A stretch of DNA of 64,000 nucleotides from contig PBIO01000014.1 of NCBI GenBank assembly GCA_002720865.1, forward strand, positions 558,001 to 622,000, written 5' to 3'. The notes under the pieces were generated by a model. The model searched no databases. It worked only from the letters and a program-made list of their open reading frames with translations, and was not told where the DNA came from. Position numbers and translations under genes: made by a program. Positions 42,017-49,565 of the stretch are shown here, one piece after another (the first letter of the stretch is position 1; every line of letters begins with the position of its first letter). Origin of the DNA: Halobacteriovorax sp. Lineage in GTDB: Bacteria > Bdellovibrionota > Bacteriovoracia > Bacteriovoracales > Bacteriovoracaceae.

Positions 42017-43398
42017 TAGAAACTTCCTTTTTGAGAAATATACTGAAGAATATCAATATCAGTCATAATATTGATTACCTTATTTCCTTCTGTCACAAGA
42101 ACAACTTCTTTATTTAATAAAGCGTCTGTTACATTCGACAATAGTTCTCCGCTATCGATTACTTTAAATTTATTACTATAAGCAAGTGAGATATTATCAG
42201 TTAGTGCATAGTCACCGTTGTAAACTGGTCTTAAAAGATTTTTCTCTTGAACCATTCCAACAATTGCGCCTTTTCCGTAAACAGGAATCTGGCTAATTCC
42301 TTTTTCTTCCATCATCTTTACGGCATCACCAATTGTATTGGTATCTTCAAGGGTGAAGATATTTTGCTTATCTTTACCAAGGTCCGCAAGAGCTTCGCTA
42401 ACCATTACATTAAAGCTAGGATCGTTATAATTATTATCACTCATCCAATCGTCGTTATAAATTTTTGAAGCATAACGATTTCCTGAATCATGAAGAAGAA
42501 CTAAAATCTTCTCAGGCTTCTCTAATCTCTTTGCGTATTTAATAGCTCCACAAATAGCTGCCCCTGCTGAACCACCTGCGTATATTCCTTCTTTCTTTAA
42601 GAGGGCCCTAGTCATAAGAAAACTTTCCTTATCACCAACCATTTCCCAGTCATCAATCTTTGAAAAATCATAGTTCTCAGGAATAAAATCTTCACCAACA
42701 CCTTCAAGAACATAAGAGTAGGCCTGTCCCATCTTACCGGTTTCGGCGAATTCTTTAACGATCGATCCTTCGCAGTCAATTCCAACAATTTTTTTAGAAG
42801 GATCCTTTTCCTTAAAATACATTCCACAACCTGTGATGGTTCCACCGGTTCCAACAGTGGCCATAAAAGTATCGAAATCACCTTCAGTTTGGTCCCACAT
42901 TTCAGGAGCAGTCCAGGTGTAGTGAGTGTTCCTATTATGTAAATTGTCGTATTGATTTACATAAAAAGAATTAGGAATAGTTTCACTTAATCTTTTTGAA
43001 ACTGAGTAATATGAACGCGGGTCTTCTGGCTCAACTGCAGTTGGGCAAACAATTACTTTTGCTCCAAAAGCACGAAGATTATCAATTTTTTCTTTTGATT
43101 GCTTATCGGCCATAACAAAGATGCATTTATAGTTGTGAACTGTTGCCCACATGGCCAACCCAACACCGGTGTTTCCAGAAGTACCCTCGATGATAGTTCC
43201 ACCTGGCTTAAGTTTTCCTTCTTTAACGGCCTGATCTAACATGTAAGCGCCGATTCGATCCTTAGTTGATCCACCCGGGTTCATGTATTCAAGTTTGACA
43301 TAAATCTCTGATTCGACATCTTTAGCTACGACATTAAGTTTAACAATTGGCGTTCCACCAATGGCTTCAAGTACGTTAGCTTTAGTTCCTTTCATCAT
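42016..43398 (-). CDS. Cystathionine beta-synthase with C-terminal CBS pair
   Basis: PLP enzyme joining serine (or O-acetylserine) and homocysteine to cystathionine. The 460 residues: PLP lysine K46 in NPGGSTKDRIG, GTIIEGTSGNTGVGLAMWA, the phosphate loop GTGGTITGCGMYFKEK, and GGSAGAAICGA. Two CBS motifs occupy about 340-460 (DAVKMMEEKGISQIPVYG and DALLNKEVVLVTEGNKVINIMTDIDIL), likely ligand-responsive. No N-terminal haem domain is present. It shares TAATG with the next gene. The ArsA-like gene lies 29 bases upstream on the same strand. Confidence 0.93.
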   Translation of the reverse strand: MMKGTKANVLEAIGGTPIVKLNVVAKDVESEIYVKLEYMNPGGSTKDRIGAYMLDQAVKEGKLKPGGTIIEGTSGNTGVGLAMWATVHNYKCIFVMADKQSKEKIDNLRAFGAKVIVCPTAVEPEDPRSYYSVSKRLSETIPNSFYVNQYDNLHNRNTHYTWTAPEMWDQTEGDFDTFMATVGTGGTITGCGMYFKEKDPSKKIVGIDCEGSIVKEFAETGKMGQAYSYVLEGVGEDFIPENYDFSKIDDWEMVGDKESFLMTRALLKKEGIYAGGSAGAAICGAIKYAKRLEKPEKILVLLHDSGNRYASKIYNDDWMSDNNYNDPSFNVMVSEALADLGKDKQNIFTLEDTNTIGDAVKMMEEKGISQIPVYGKGAIVGMVQEKNLLRPVYNGDYALTDNISLAYSNKFKVIDSGELLSNVTDALLNKEVVLVTEGNKVINIMTDIDILQYISQKGSF

Positions 43399-43427
43399 AA
43401 TTTGAATCCTCTGTTGCCAGAGAATTC

Positions 43428-44489
43428 TTAGTGCAATTGACCCCAGTTTTGAGTGAGCTGAATAACATGCTCATGGGGAGAAGGACCTAGAACCTCTGGA
43501 AATTCCAAGATTTTTTGGAAATTCGTTTTGGCAAAACTTTTTAACTCATTTTCCCTCTCTAGCATAGAGCTACGTAGAATTTGTCCGTCAGGATCTTCTT
43601 CGTCCCACGCTTCGAGGTATTTTTGTAAACATTTATTAATGACCAAGAAGTTGTCGCTGTGCATAAACTCCACAGCTTCTTCCTGAAGGTCTTTAGCTTC
43701 ACCGATTTTATGCTGTTCCACTGAAGTAACTAAAAACCAGTTGGAAAAGCTCTTCATTCGAAGCCTATCTTGAAAATTGAGGGCCTCTAGGAAGCTTTCC
43801 CGGTTTTTATAAAGAGCAGCAACCGCGTCCACAAAGATATCCACAAATTCAGCGCCGGTAACCTTTTCTAAATAGCCAAGAAGCTTCTTTACTCCGCTAG
43901 AAACCAGTTTTCCTAGGATTCCTTTTTTCTCTTTCTCAATACCGCTAGCAATACTTTTCCCAAGATACTTAAAAATTTCAACGAATGTCTTATCAAAGAA
44001 TTGATTAATCTTCTGACTAGCATTTAGAAAATCCATAAAATGCTTCCCAGGAGGTGTATCAAGAACAATCACATCATATTGTCCATCATTTAGCCTGTTT
44101 TGAACTTCAATGGTGGCCATAATTTCATTCATTCCCCCATGGGGACGGGTCAAAATTTTAAGGATAGGATTATCTAAATCTTTTATGGAGTTAGTTCTCT
44201 CTCCCATTCTCTTTAGAGTATGACTTGGAGACATTAAAAGAGCATCAAGATGACCTGGAAATTCTCCAAAGGCATCTTCAAAATTTGAGAGGGCCACTTC
44301 TTCAACTTCGCCGGCGTGATCGTCATTGAGATTAAGTATTTGCTTTAGCCTCTTAGCCGGATCAATTGTGATAAGGAGAACTCTTCTACCAAGTTTTGCC
44401 AAATGCATGGCCCTGGCGGTAGCTAAGGTTGTTTTGCCGACTCCACCTGTTCCACAGAAGATTTCAATTTTCTTATTATTTATGTCCAC
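43428..44489 (-). CDS. ArsA/Get3-family ATPase with altered Walker A (second of pair)
   Basis: 353 residues of the SIMIBI P-loop class. The deviant Walker A reads CGTGGVGKTT (12-21), so the signature lysine of GKGGVGKT is replaced by Thr14. VLLITIDPAKRLKQILNL follows, then MNEIMATIEVQNRLNDGQYDVIVLDTPPGKHFMDFL (switch II). I recall the same asymmetry in actinobacterial pairs such as M. tuberculosis Rv3679/Rv3680 (BagA/BagB). There is no Cys motif for arsenite, and no arsenite pump nearby. Its start overlaps the stop of the upstream partner gene by 10 bases. Confidence 0.85.
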   Translation of the reverse strand: MDINNKKIEIFCGTGGVGKTTLATARAMHLAKLGRRVLLITIDPAKRLKQILNLNDDHAGEVEEVALSNFEDAFGEFPGHLDALLMSPSHTLKRMGERTNSIKDLDNPILKILTRPHGGMNEIMATIEVQNRLNDGQYDVIVLDTPPGKHFMDFLNASQKINQFFDKTFVEIFKYLGKSIASGIEKEKKGILGKLVSSGVKKLLGYLEKVTGAEFVDIFVDAVAALYKNRESFLEALNFQDRLRMKSFSNWFLVTSVEQHKIGEAKDLQEEAVEFMHSDNFLVINKCLQKYLEAWDEEDPDGQILRSSMLERENELKSFAKTNFQKILEFPEVLGPSPHEHVIQLTQNWGQLH

Positions 44490-45352
44490 TTGAATTCTCC
44501 TTTGAAGAATTCATTTGTGGAATTTACGATATTTTCAAATTGAACGTCGGTGAAATAGGGAAGAATGCCAAGCTTAATGGAATCATCATTATCTATTTCA
44601 AGTAAGGCCTCTTGTTCCATTGAAACTTTTTGTTTTAAAAAATCAGGAAGCCCTTCGATTCCTTTAGAGATAAAGGGAACTTTTCCTAAATTTCCATTGG
44701 CCACGTACTTAATATTATCTAGGTTCATTTCGCCTAGTTGCTCTCCAAGCTCTTTACCCTCTTGAATGGCCATATGAGTGGGAAGAGTCGTGACCCAAAT
44801 TTCCAGATTTCCCTCTGTATGAAGAAATGAGTGCATTTTATTAATATCTTCAACTAGCAATCCCTCTTTAAACATATCCTTAAAATTATGAGTTGATTGA
44901 AAAAGGGTTAGGGAATGTCCAGAGGCCGGAGCATCGATCACGATATGAAGTTCCGGGTCTGAATTTAGTTTATCAATAATATGCCCAAGGAGAATCATTT
45001 GCCCCAAGGCCGGAAGCATATTAAAGAGGGATTTAAAAAACGGCGTTTTCATAATCCAACCGGCCACCATCTCGCTCTTTAGTTTTCTACCCATATACTC
45101 GCGCATACTATCTTCTAGAAATAACTCAAAGTAGGGAATCCCTAAGGATTTAAGACTTGTAACTTTCGGTGGAACATCAAAACTATTATAGAGAACTTTA
45201 TGACCTGATTCTTTTAAATGCTTGGCCAAAGACATGGCGAGCGTAGTTTTGCCCACGCCACCTTTTCCGGTGACAACATATAATCTCGAGGGATTTCCAC
45301 TATTAGAAGTGGTAATAGCCTGTGATGAGGAGTTTGTAATAGGATCCTTCAA
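44480..45352 (-). CDS. ArsA/Get3-family ATPase with intact Walker A (first of pair)
   Basis: 290 residues. VVTGKGGVGKTTLAMSLAKHL carries the full GKGGVGKT with the inter-subunit lysine; FDVPPKVTSLKSLGIPYFELF and IVIDAPASGHSLTLFQS complete the ATPase core. It is shorter than its partner and may form a heterodimer with it. Start codon TTG 45352 is the only standard one; it lies 50 bases inside the upstream beta-barrel gene. Its first 23 residues are polar and Ser/Thr-rich. A later start is not available before the P-loop. The client is unknown. Confidence 0.82.
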   Translation of the reverse strand: MKDPITNSSSQAITTSNSGNPSRLYVVTGKGGVGKTTLAMSLAKHLKESGHKVLYNSFDVPPKVTSLKSLGIPYFELFLEDSMREYMGRKLKSEMVAGWIMKTPFFKSLFNMLPALGQMILLGHIIDKLNSDPELHIVIDAPASGHSLTLFQSTHNFKDMFKEGLLVEDINKMHSFLHTEGNLEIWVTTLPTHMAIQEGKELGEQLGEMNLDNIKYVANGNLGKVPFISKGIEGLPDFLKQKVSMEQEALLEIDNDDSIKLGILPYFTDVQFENIVNSTNEFFKGEFKWT

Positions 45353-45971
45353 CTTCTGGTCCGAGCTCTTGTTTCATATCGAAGGGATTATGATATTGCG
45401 CTAGAAGACCAACTGTAAACTTGTCATTTAGCTTAAGCTCACCGCCGCCGCCTAAATGTGTTCCAAAAACAACCTTACTCTCTGATTCAACAAGTGCGTT
45501 ATTGACCAATCTCTTAACTTTCGGGGCGTAAAATCCCAAACCAGCTACAGCAAATGGAGCAAAATTATCAAAGTTATAAAGCTTTGCTTTAATTCCCACC
45601 GCTAAACCCGTAAGTCTAACAAAAGTGTTTCTGAACTCATGCTTATGAGAATGAAGATCAACCATTAAATCAAATGAGTGACTGGCAGAATAGTTATAAA
45701 GAAGATCAAAAGTAATCTTATCTTCTCCGAAGTCGTCAAAATCACCTTTAATAAAGGTTTGGCCTAAACCAATTCCAAATGAGTGGACCTTTAAACCATT
45801 TGTTGGTCTTGGGGCTTCACTTCGAGCGCTTGGAGCAGGCAGTTTTGCTGCTTTTTTGTCGCTGTCTTTAGAGGTGAGTTTTTCAATTTTAGATTGAGAA
45901 AACGAAAAACTGGTAGAAGCTACAAATAATGTAGCTGCTACCAGCATATTTCTTGATAATTTTTTGATCAT
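45303..45971 (-). CDS. Small outer-membrane beta-barrel protein
   Basis: 222 residues with a signal peptide (MIKKLSRNMLVAATLFVASTSFS, cut before FSQSK). A polar linker (about 25-60) follows, then alternating strands such as VHSFGIGLGQTFIKG, ITFDLLYNYSASHSFDLMVDLHS, AVGIKAKLYNF and FTVGLLAQYHNPF, ending LITGYYHF with terminal Phe. This is the form of an 8-stranded OmpA/OmpW-like barrel with an N-terminal tether. The family is not named. The next gene starts inside its 3' end, so the barrel and the ArsA-type ATPases are likely co-expressed. Confidence 0.75.
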   Translation of the reverse strand: MIKKLSRNMLVAATLFVASTSFSFSQSKIEKLTSKDSDKKAAKLPAPSARSEAPRPTNGLKVHSFGIGLGQTFIKGDFDDFGEDKITFDLLYNYSASHSFDLMVDLHSHKHEFRNTFVRLTGLAVGIKAKLYNFDNFAPFAVAGLGFYAPKVKRLVNNALVESESKVVFGTHLGGGGELKLNDKFTVGLLAQYHNPFDMKQELGPEVEGSYYKLLITGYYHF

Positions 45972-46007
45972 AAACCTACCGTGAAACGGTTAGTACCAAC
46001 TAATAGA

Positions 46008-46388
46008 TTAGTTTAAAGTACTTGGAGTTTCAACAGTCGTGTTAACTTCTGGATTCATGAATGGCTTGAATTCAGTAGTTGTTTCAACTTCAGGAGCCGT
46101 AGTTCCTTCAAGTGATCTGATATAACCAGTAAATGTACCTTCTTCAGAACGGATAACACGCTTAAGAAGTTCAGTATCACCAGCTTTCAGAGACTTTCTT
46201 TCTTGATCGAAAAGAAGTTGGATCTGAGTAGTGTAAGTGATGTCATTCTTAGTCTTGTTGTCGATTACTTGAATCTCGTGACCTTCGCGGATAATCTGAG
46301 CGATTTCCTCAAGAGTTACGTAACATGACTGATGAGTGTCATAAAGCTTACGGTTTTGGTACCTTTTGATAATTCGTACTTCGTTCAT
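46008..46388 (-). CDS. phaR: PhaR-type DNA-binding protein
   Basis: 126 residues. The first 65 match the PHA-accumulation regulator DNA-binding domain closely: RIIKRYQNRKLYDTHQSCYVTLEEIAQIIREGHEIQVIDNKTKNDITYTTQIQLLF. In PHA-makers PhaR represses phasin genes and binds granules. The C-terminal tail is low-complexity (Thr/Glu/Val) and unlike classic PhaR. No PHA synthase is present in this window, so its target may be different here. Repeats containing TTAGGGAAACAAA lie upstream and could be its own operator. Confidence 0.85.
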   Translation of the reverse strand: MNEVRIIKRYQNRKLYDTHQSCYVTLEEIAQIIREGHEIQVIDNKTKNDITYTTQIQLLFDQERKSLKAGDTELLKRVIRSEEGTFTGYIRSLEGTTAPEVETTTEFKPFMNPEVNTTVETPSTLN

Positions 46389-46422
46389 CTTAGTTTCCCC
46401 TATGTGATGAAAGTAATTAAAC

Positions 46423-46452
46423 TTTGTTTCCCTAATTCGTTTGTTTCCCTAA
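46423..46452. repeat. Direct 13-base repeat upstream of phaR
   Basis: TTTGTTTCCCTAA occurs at 46423-46435 and 46440-46452, a 17-base period. A weaker third copy (GTTTCCCCTA) lies at 46394-46403, next to the phaR start. On the phaR strand the unit reads TTAGGGAAACAAA. Tandem spacing in a promoter region suggests a regulator site. Confidence 0.5.
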
Positions 46453-46924
46453 AATAAAACAACTAACTTTTTATAGTTAAGCGAATACAGAGCGGTTATA
46501 GCATTATTTGTTGCGACTTTAACGTGGCGTGTAGAATTTTCTAAGACGCCTTTAAAACCACGTATAGGGCAAATAATTTCAATAGCTTAGGCTGTGGATT
46601 TTACTCCCTGACCCGAGGCTACTAATGCCTTGCTTCGCTTTAGTGACCGAAGAAATAGCAACTTTCATTTGATGCTGTCAACCAAGATGGGCCAAAAAAT
46701 GGCCCTCGAGGTCAAAAATCCGCAAAAATCGTGCAAAACCGAGCATTTTGCCACGGTGCTCGTCCTATATCCGTACAAAAAACACGGGTTTAATGGCAAA
46801 AAATGCCAATTCACCTGGCCCAATAGAAATCCTTAAGACCTTTTGCGCAAACTTACGACAAGAGAATGAAGCCGAAACATCGCCCACGCAGGGCAGATGA
46901 GATTTGGACCTATGGACAGGTAGT
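46453..46924. other. Structured non-coding gap, possible ncRNA
   Basis: No credible gene is seen. The gap holds several inverted repeats: GGCGT-g-TAGAA-tt-TTCTA-ag-ACGCC (46526-46550), CTTCG/CGAAG near 46633-46651, GGGCCA-AAAAA-TGGCCC (46689-46705), GAGCA/TGCTC near 46741-46761, and TGGCA-AAAAA-TGCCA (46794-46808). The last two A-loop stems are similar to each other. No T-run follows any of them, so they do not look like terminators. The gap separates divergent phaR and TPR lipoprotein genes. Confidence 0.4.
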
Positions 46925-48763
46925 ATGTTTAAAAACTTATTTCTTATTTGTGCAATTGTAGCGACTTTGAACTCATGTAGTTCCCTAAAATCCGAAAAGA
47001 CAGCAGTTCCCGTTGTCCAAAAGGAAATTGTCGAAGTTAAGAACATGATCCAGGCAGAAAAAGAAATGGATCTGCTTACGGATAAGGCCATAAAGTCTTC
47101 TCCCGAGTCCAGGGACTATTTAGCTACTGATCTCTATATCAAAGGAAACGACGCTTCATTAAGAGGGGACGCTGGGACGGCAGCCTTTTTGTTTAAGTAT
47201 GTTTATAAATTAAAGCCGGACGATGTTTATCTTAAAAAGAAGTATGCCATTGAACTTATTAGAGTTGGGAAACTTGAAGAGTCTAAAAAGCTTCTAAGTG
47301 AAGTTTTTGTAGAAGAAAAGTTTAAGGATGAAACCACTGGTCTGATTCTTGGTGGCGTTTACACAGCAATGGATCAATCAGAAAAAGCTCTTAAAGTTTA
47401 TGAAAAGGTGGTTAAGTTTAATCCTAAGTCGGAAGAGGGATGTGTTTTCCTTGGTAAGGCTTACGCCTTGGATGAAAAATATGGCAAGGCCATGAAGCTT
47501 TTAAGTAAGTGTGAAAAGACAATGCCTAATAATGGAATCTTTTCTTATTATAAAGGGAAGATAAACCTATCAAGAAATAAGCGTAAGCTGGCCATGAGCG
47601 ATTTTAGAAACTCCTTGAAAAGAGATAGTCGTTTCTATCAGGCTGCAGTTGCGTTAGGTCTTCTATACGAAGAGAAAAATAAAATCTCTCGCGCTAAGAA
47701 GACTTACAAAGACTTTTTAAAAGATAATCCTATGAGCTACGCGGTTCTAACGAGAATTGTTCAGCTTAAGTTTGCTACTGAGGATTATGAAGGAATTATT
47801 GATTATGCTGAAAGGTTATCAAGTCTTGATTCCAATGATTTAAATTTAAAAGTCCGTTTGGGAATTCTTTATACGGATAAGAAAAGATATGAAGATGCAA
47901 AAGGAATTTTTAAAGAGGTCCTAGTTGCAATGCCTGATAGTGATAAGGTTCTTTATTATCTTGGCTCACTATTTGTTCAAACTGACGATTATGAAAATGC
48001 CATAGGCTATTTTAATAAGATTAATGCGGAAAGCACTCTTTTCCATGATAGCCATATGCAAATGGCTCAAATTTTAAGTGCCATGGCCTTAGAAAACAGT
48101 GGAGCTGTGGAGCGATTTGAAAAGTTTGTTACGGAGAAAAGTAATAAGTATGACTTTTTGGCCGTTGAATTAAAGATTCTTCTAGCAAGTTTTCATGAAG
48201 AAAAGAGAAACTTTAGAAAGGCTATAAAACTCGTTGAAGAAGTTCGCGGGAAAAAAGACTATACCGAAAATCACGATTATTACTTAGCTTCTCTTTATGA
48301 AAAGGTTAAAGAGTTTAATGCGGCTAAAGTGGTGATCTTAGAGCTTTTAGAGAAAAACCCTAATAATGCCCATGCTCTAAACTTTCTTGGATACTCTTTA
48401 TTAGAGCAAAACACTGATCTTGAAAAAGCCCTCGCCTATATTAAAAAAGCTGTGGCGCTTAAACCTAATGATGGATTTATCAGAGACTCTTTAGGCTGGT
48501 ACTACTATAAAACCGGTGATTTAAAGAAAGCTCTGGTGGAAATAAAAAAGGCTCACGAGACGGTTAAAACTGATGTTGTCATCACTAAACACCTGGCTAT
48601 AATCTATCAGGAGCTTCAGCAATACGAGGAAGCTAGAAAGTACTATCAAGAGGCTTTAAGAAATTGCAAAGTTCAATCAGAAAAAGACGATGTTATGAAG
48701 GCCATTCACGAATTGGACTCACTACGTCTCCCAGCTTCAAAAGAGCAGCCAACGCAGGATTAG
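46925..48763 (+). CDS. TPR-repeat lipoprotein
   Basis: 612 residues from ATG 46925 (AGG upstream; an earlier TTG at 46904 is less likely). The signal MFKNLFLICAIVATLNSCSS has a lipobox, so it is anchored by Cys18. The rest is about 14 tetratricopeptide repeats, for example AEIDG-type pairs in TAAFLFKYVYKLKPDDVYLKKKYAIELI and NAHALNFLGYSLLEQNTDLEKALAYIKKAVALKPNDGFIRDSLGWYYYKTGDLKKAL, the last block being the best matched. It is a scaffold at the outer membrane or periplasm; the partner is unknown. The next gene lies partly within its 3' end. Confidence 0.88.
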   Translation: MFKNLFLICAIVATLNSCSSLKSEKTAVPVVQKEIVEVKNMIQAEKEMDLLTDKAIKSSPESRDYLATDLYIKGNDASLRGDAGTAAFLFKYVYKLKPDDVYLKKKYAIELIRVGKLEESKKLLSEVFVEEKFKDETTGLILGGVYTAMDQSEKALKVYEKVVKFNPKSEEGCVFLGKAYALDEKYGKAMKLLSKCEKTMPNNGIFSYYKGKINLSRNKRKLAMSDFRNSLKRDSRFYQAAVALGLLYEEKNKISRAKKTYKDFLKDNPMSYAVLTRIVQLKFATEDYEGIIDYAERLSSLDSNDLNLKVRLGILYTDKKRYEDAKGIFKEVLVAMPDSDKVLYYLGSLFVQTDDYENAIGYFNKINAESTLFHDSHMQMAQILSAMALENSGAVERFEKFVTEKSNKYDFLAVELKILLASFHEEKRNFRKAIKLVEEVRGKKDYTENHDYYLASLYEKVKEFNAAKVVILELLEKNPNNAHALNFLGYSLLEQNTDLEKALAYIKKAVALKPNDGFIRDSLGWYYYKTGDLKKALVEIKKAHETVKTDVVITKHLAIIYQELQQYEEARKYYQEALRNCKVQSEKDDVMKAIHELDSLRLPASKEQPTQD

Positions 48764-49386
48764 TCTTACTAAGCCTGCTTTTGATTTCTTGTACCCATAT
48801 CTCCAAAAAAAGTAGCATTCCCTTTGAATCTCTTTGTCTTTCTGGTGAAGGAAAAGGCCGAATTGAGCATTTAGAGGGGAAGTACGTCTTTAGTTATGAG
48901 AGTCTTTTTAAAAATATAGAAAAAGAATGGCTCCTTGGTCTAAGTCTACCCATTCATGGAGAAGAAGTTTTAACTCTTGGTTTTAAAGACGCCGATAAGT
49001 CTAAAATTCAAATCAAAGGCAGATTCTTTAAAAGGCTGACGCTAAGCGCCAAAAAAGAAGGAAAGCAAAAAGAGATTAATCAGTTAAAAAAAGTTCTCGG
49101 GAAAATTGGGCTCTTTTTAAAAGTTGTGGATATGGTTCGAATAGGGGACTACTCTTGTAAAAAAAATATCTGCGGATTTGGAAGACAGCTTAGTTTTAAG
49201 TTTAAAGAAACTAAGGACGAATTAAATATTGTTTTTCCATTTGATAAAGACCACGAGTTTCTAATTAATGCGAAAAATAAATCTACCTATTATCGGAAGG
49301 TTAATTTCACTTTGAAGGATAGAAGGCGAAGTTCTAACGCAAGACAACCCTTTGCATTAACTTTAATTCAAAGAGATTGTTCCTAA
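48664..49386 (+). CDS. Lipoprotein of unknown function overlapping the TPR gene
   Basis: About 240 residues if TTG 48664 is used. It has a long basic N-region, then AANAGLVLLSLLLISCTHISKK with lipobox LISC (Cys near 41). The overlap with the TPR lipoprotein frame is 100 bases. No ATG or GTG lies closer to the signal peptide, so the true start may be non-standard. The mature part is Lys-rich with GEGKGRIEHLEGKYVFSYESLF, reminiscent of LolB-like outer-membrane lipoprotein domains, but not enough to name it. Coupled to the TPR gene. Confidence 0.65.
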   Translation: MQSSIRKRRCYEGHSRIGLTTSPSFKRAANAGLVLLSLLLISCTHISKKSSIPFESLCLSGEGKGRIEHLEGKYVFSYESLFKNIEKEWLLGLSLPIHGEEVLTLGFKDADKSKIQIKGRFFKRLTLSAKKEGKQKEINQLKKVLGKIGLFLKVVDMVRIGDYSCKKNICGFGRQLSFKFKETKDELNIVFPFDKDHEFLINAKNKSTYYRKVNFTLKDRRRSSNARQPFALTLIQRDCS

Positions 49387-49565
49387 CACCTATTACGCGA
49401 CGACCAAATTCCCCTAAATCCTTGGCAATTCCCTGTTTTTTTATATATATACGTTAGGCTTGCCTTATATAGACTGTTGCCGAAAGTCTTTTTACCAGTG
49501 ATGGTTCTGGCAATTTAAACGACTTAACCAAGTAGATAAACATATCTACAACAAAGGATTGACTC

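Noticed and set aside
43428-45352. Arsenite pump ATPases
   Set aside because: No arsB, arsR or arsC near, and no metalloid-binding Cys motif; a Get3/BagAB-like role fits better.
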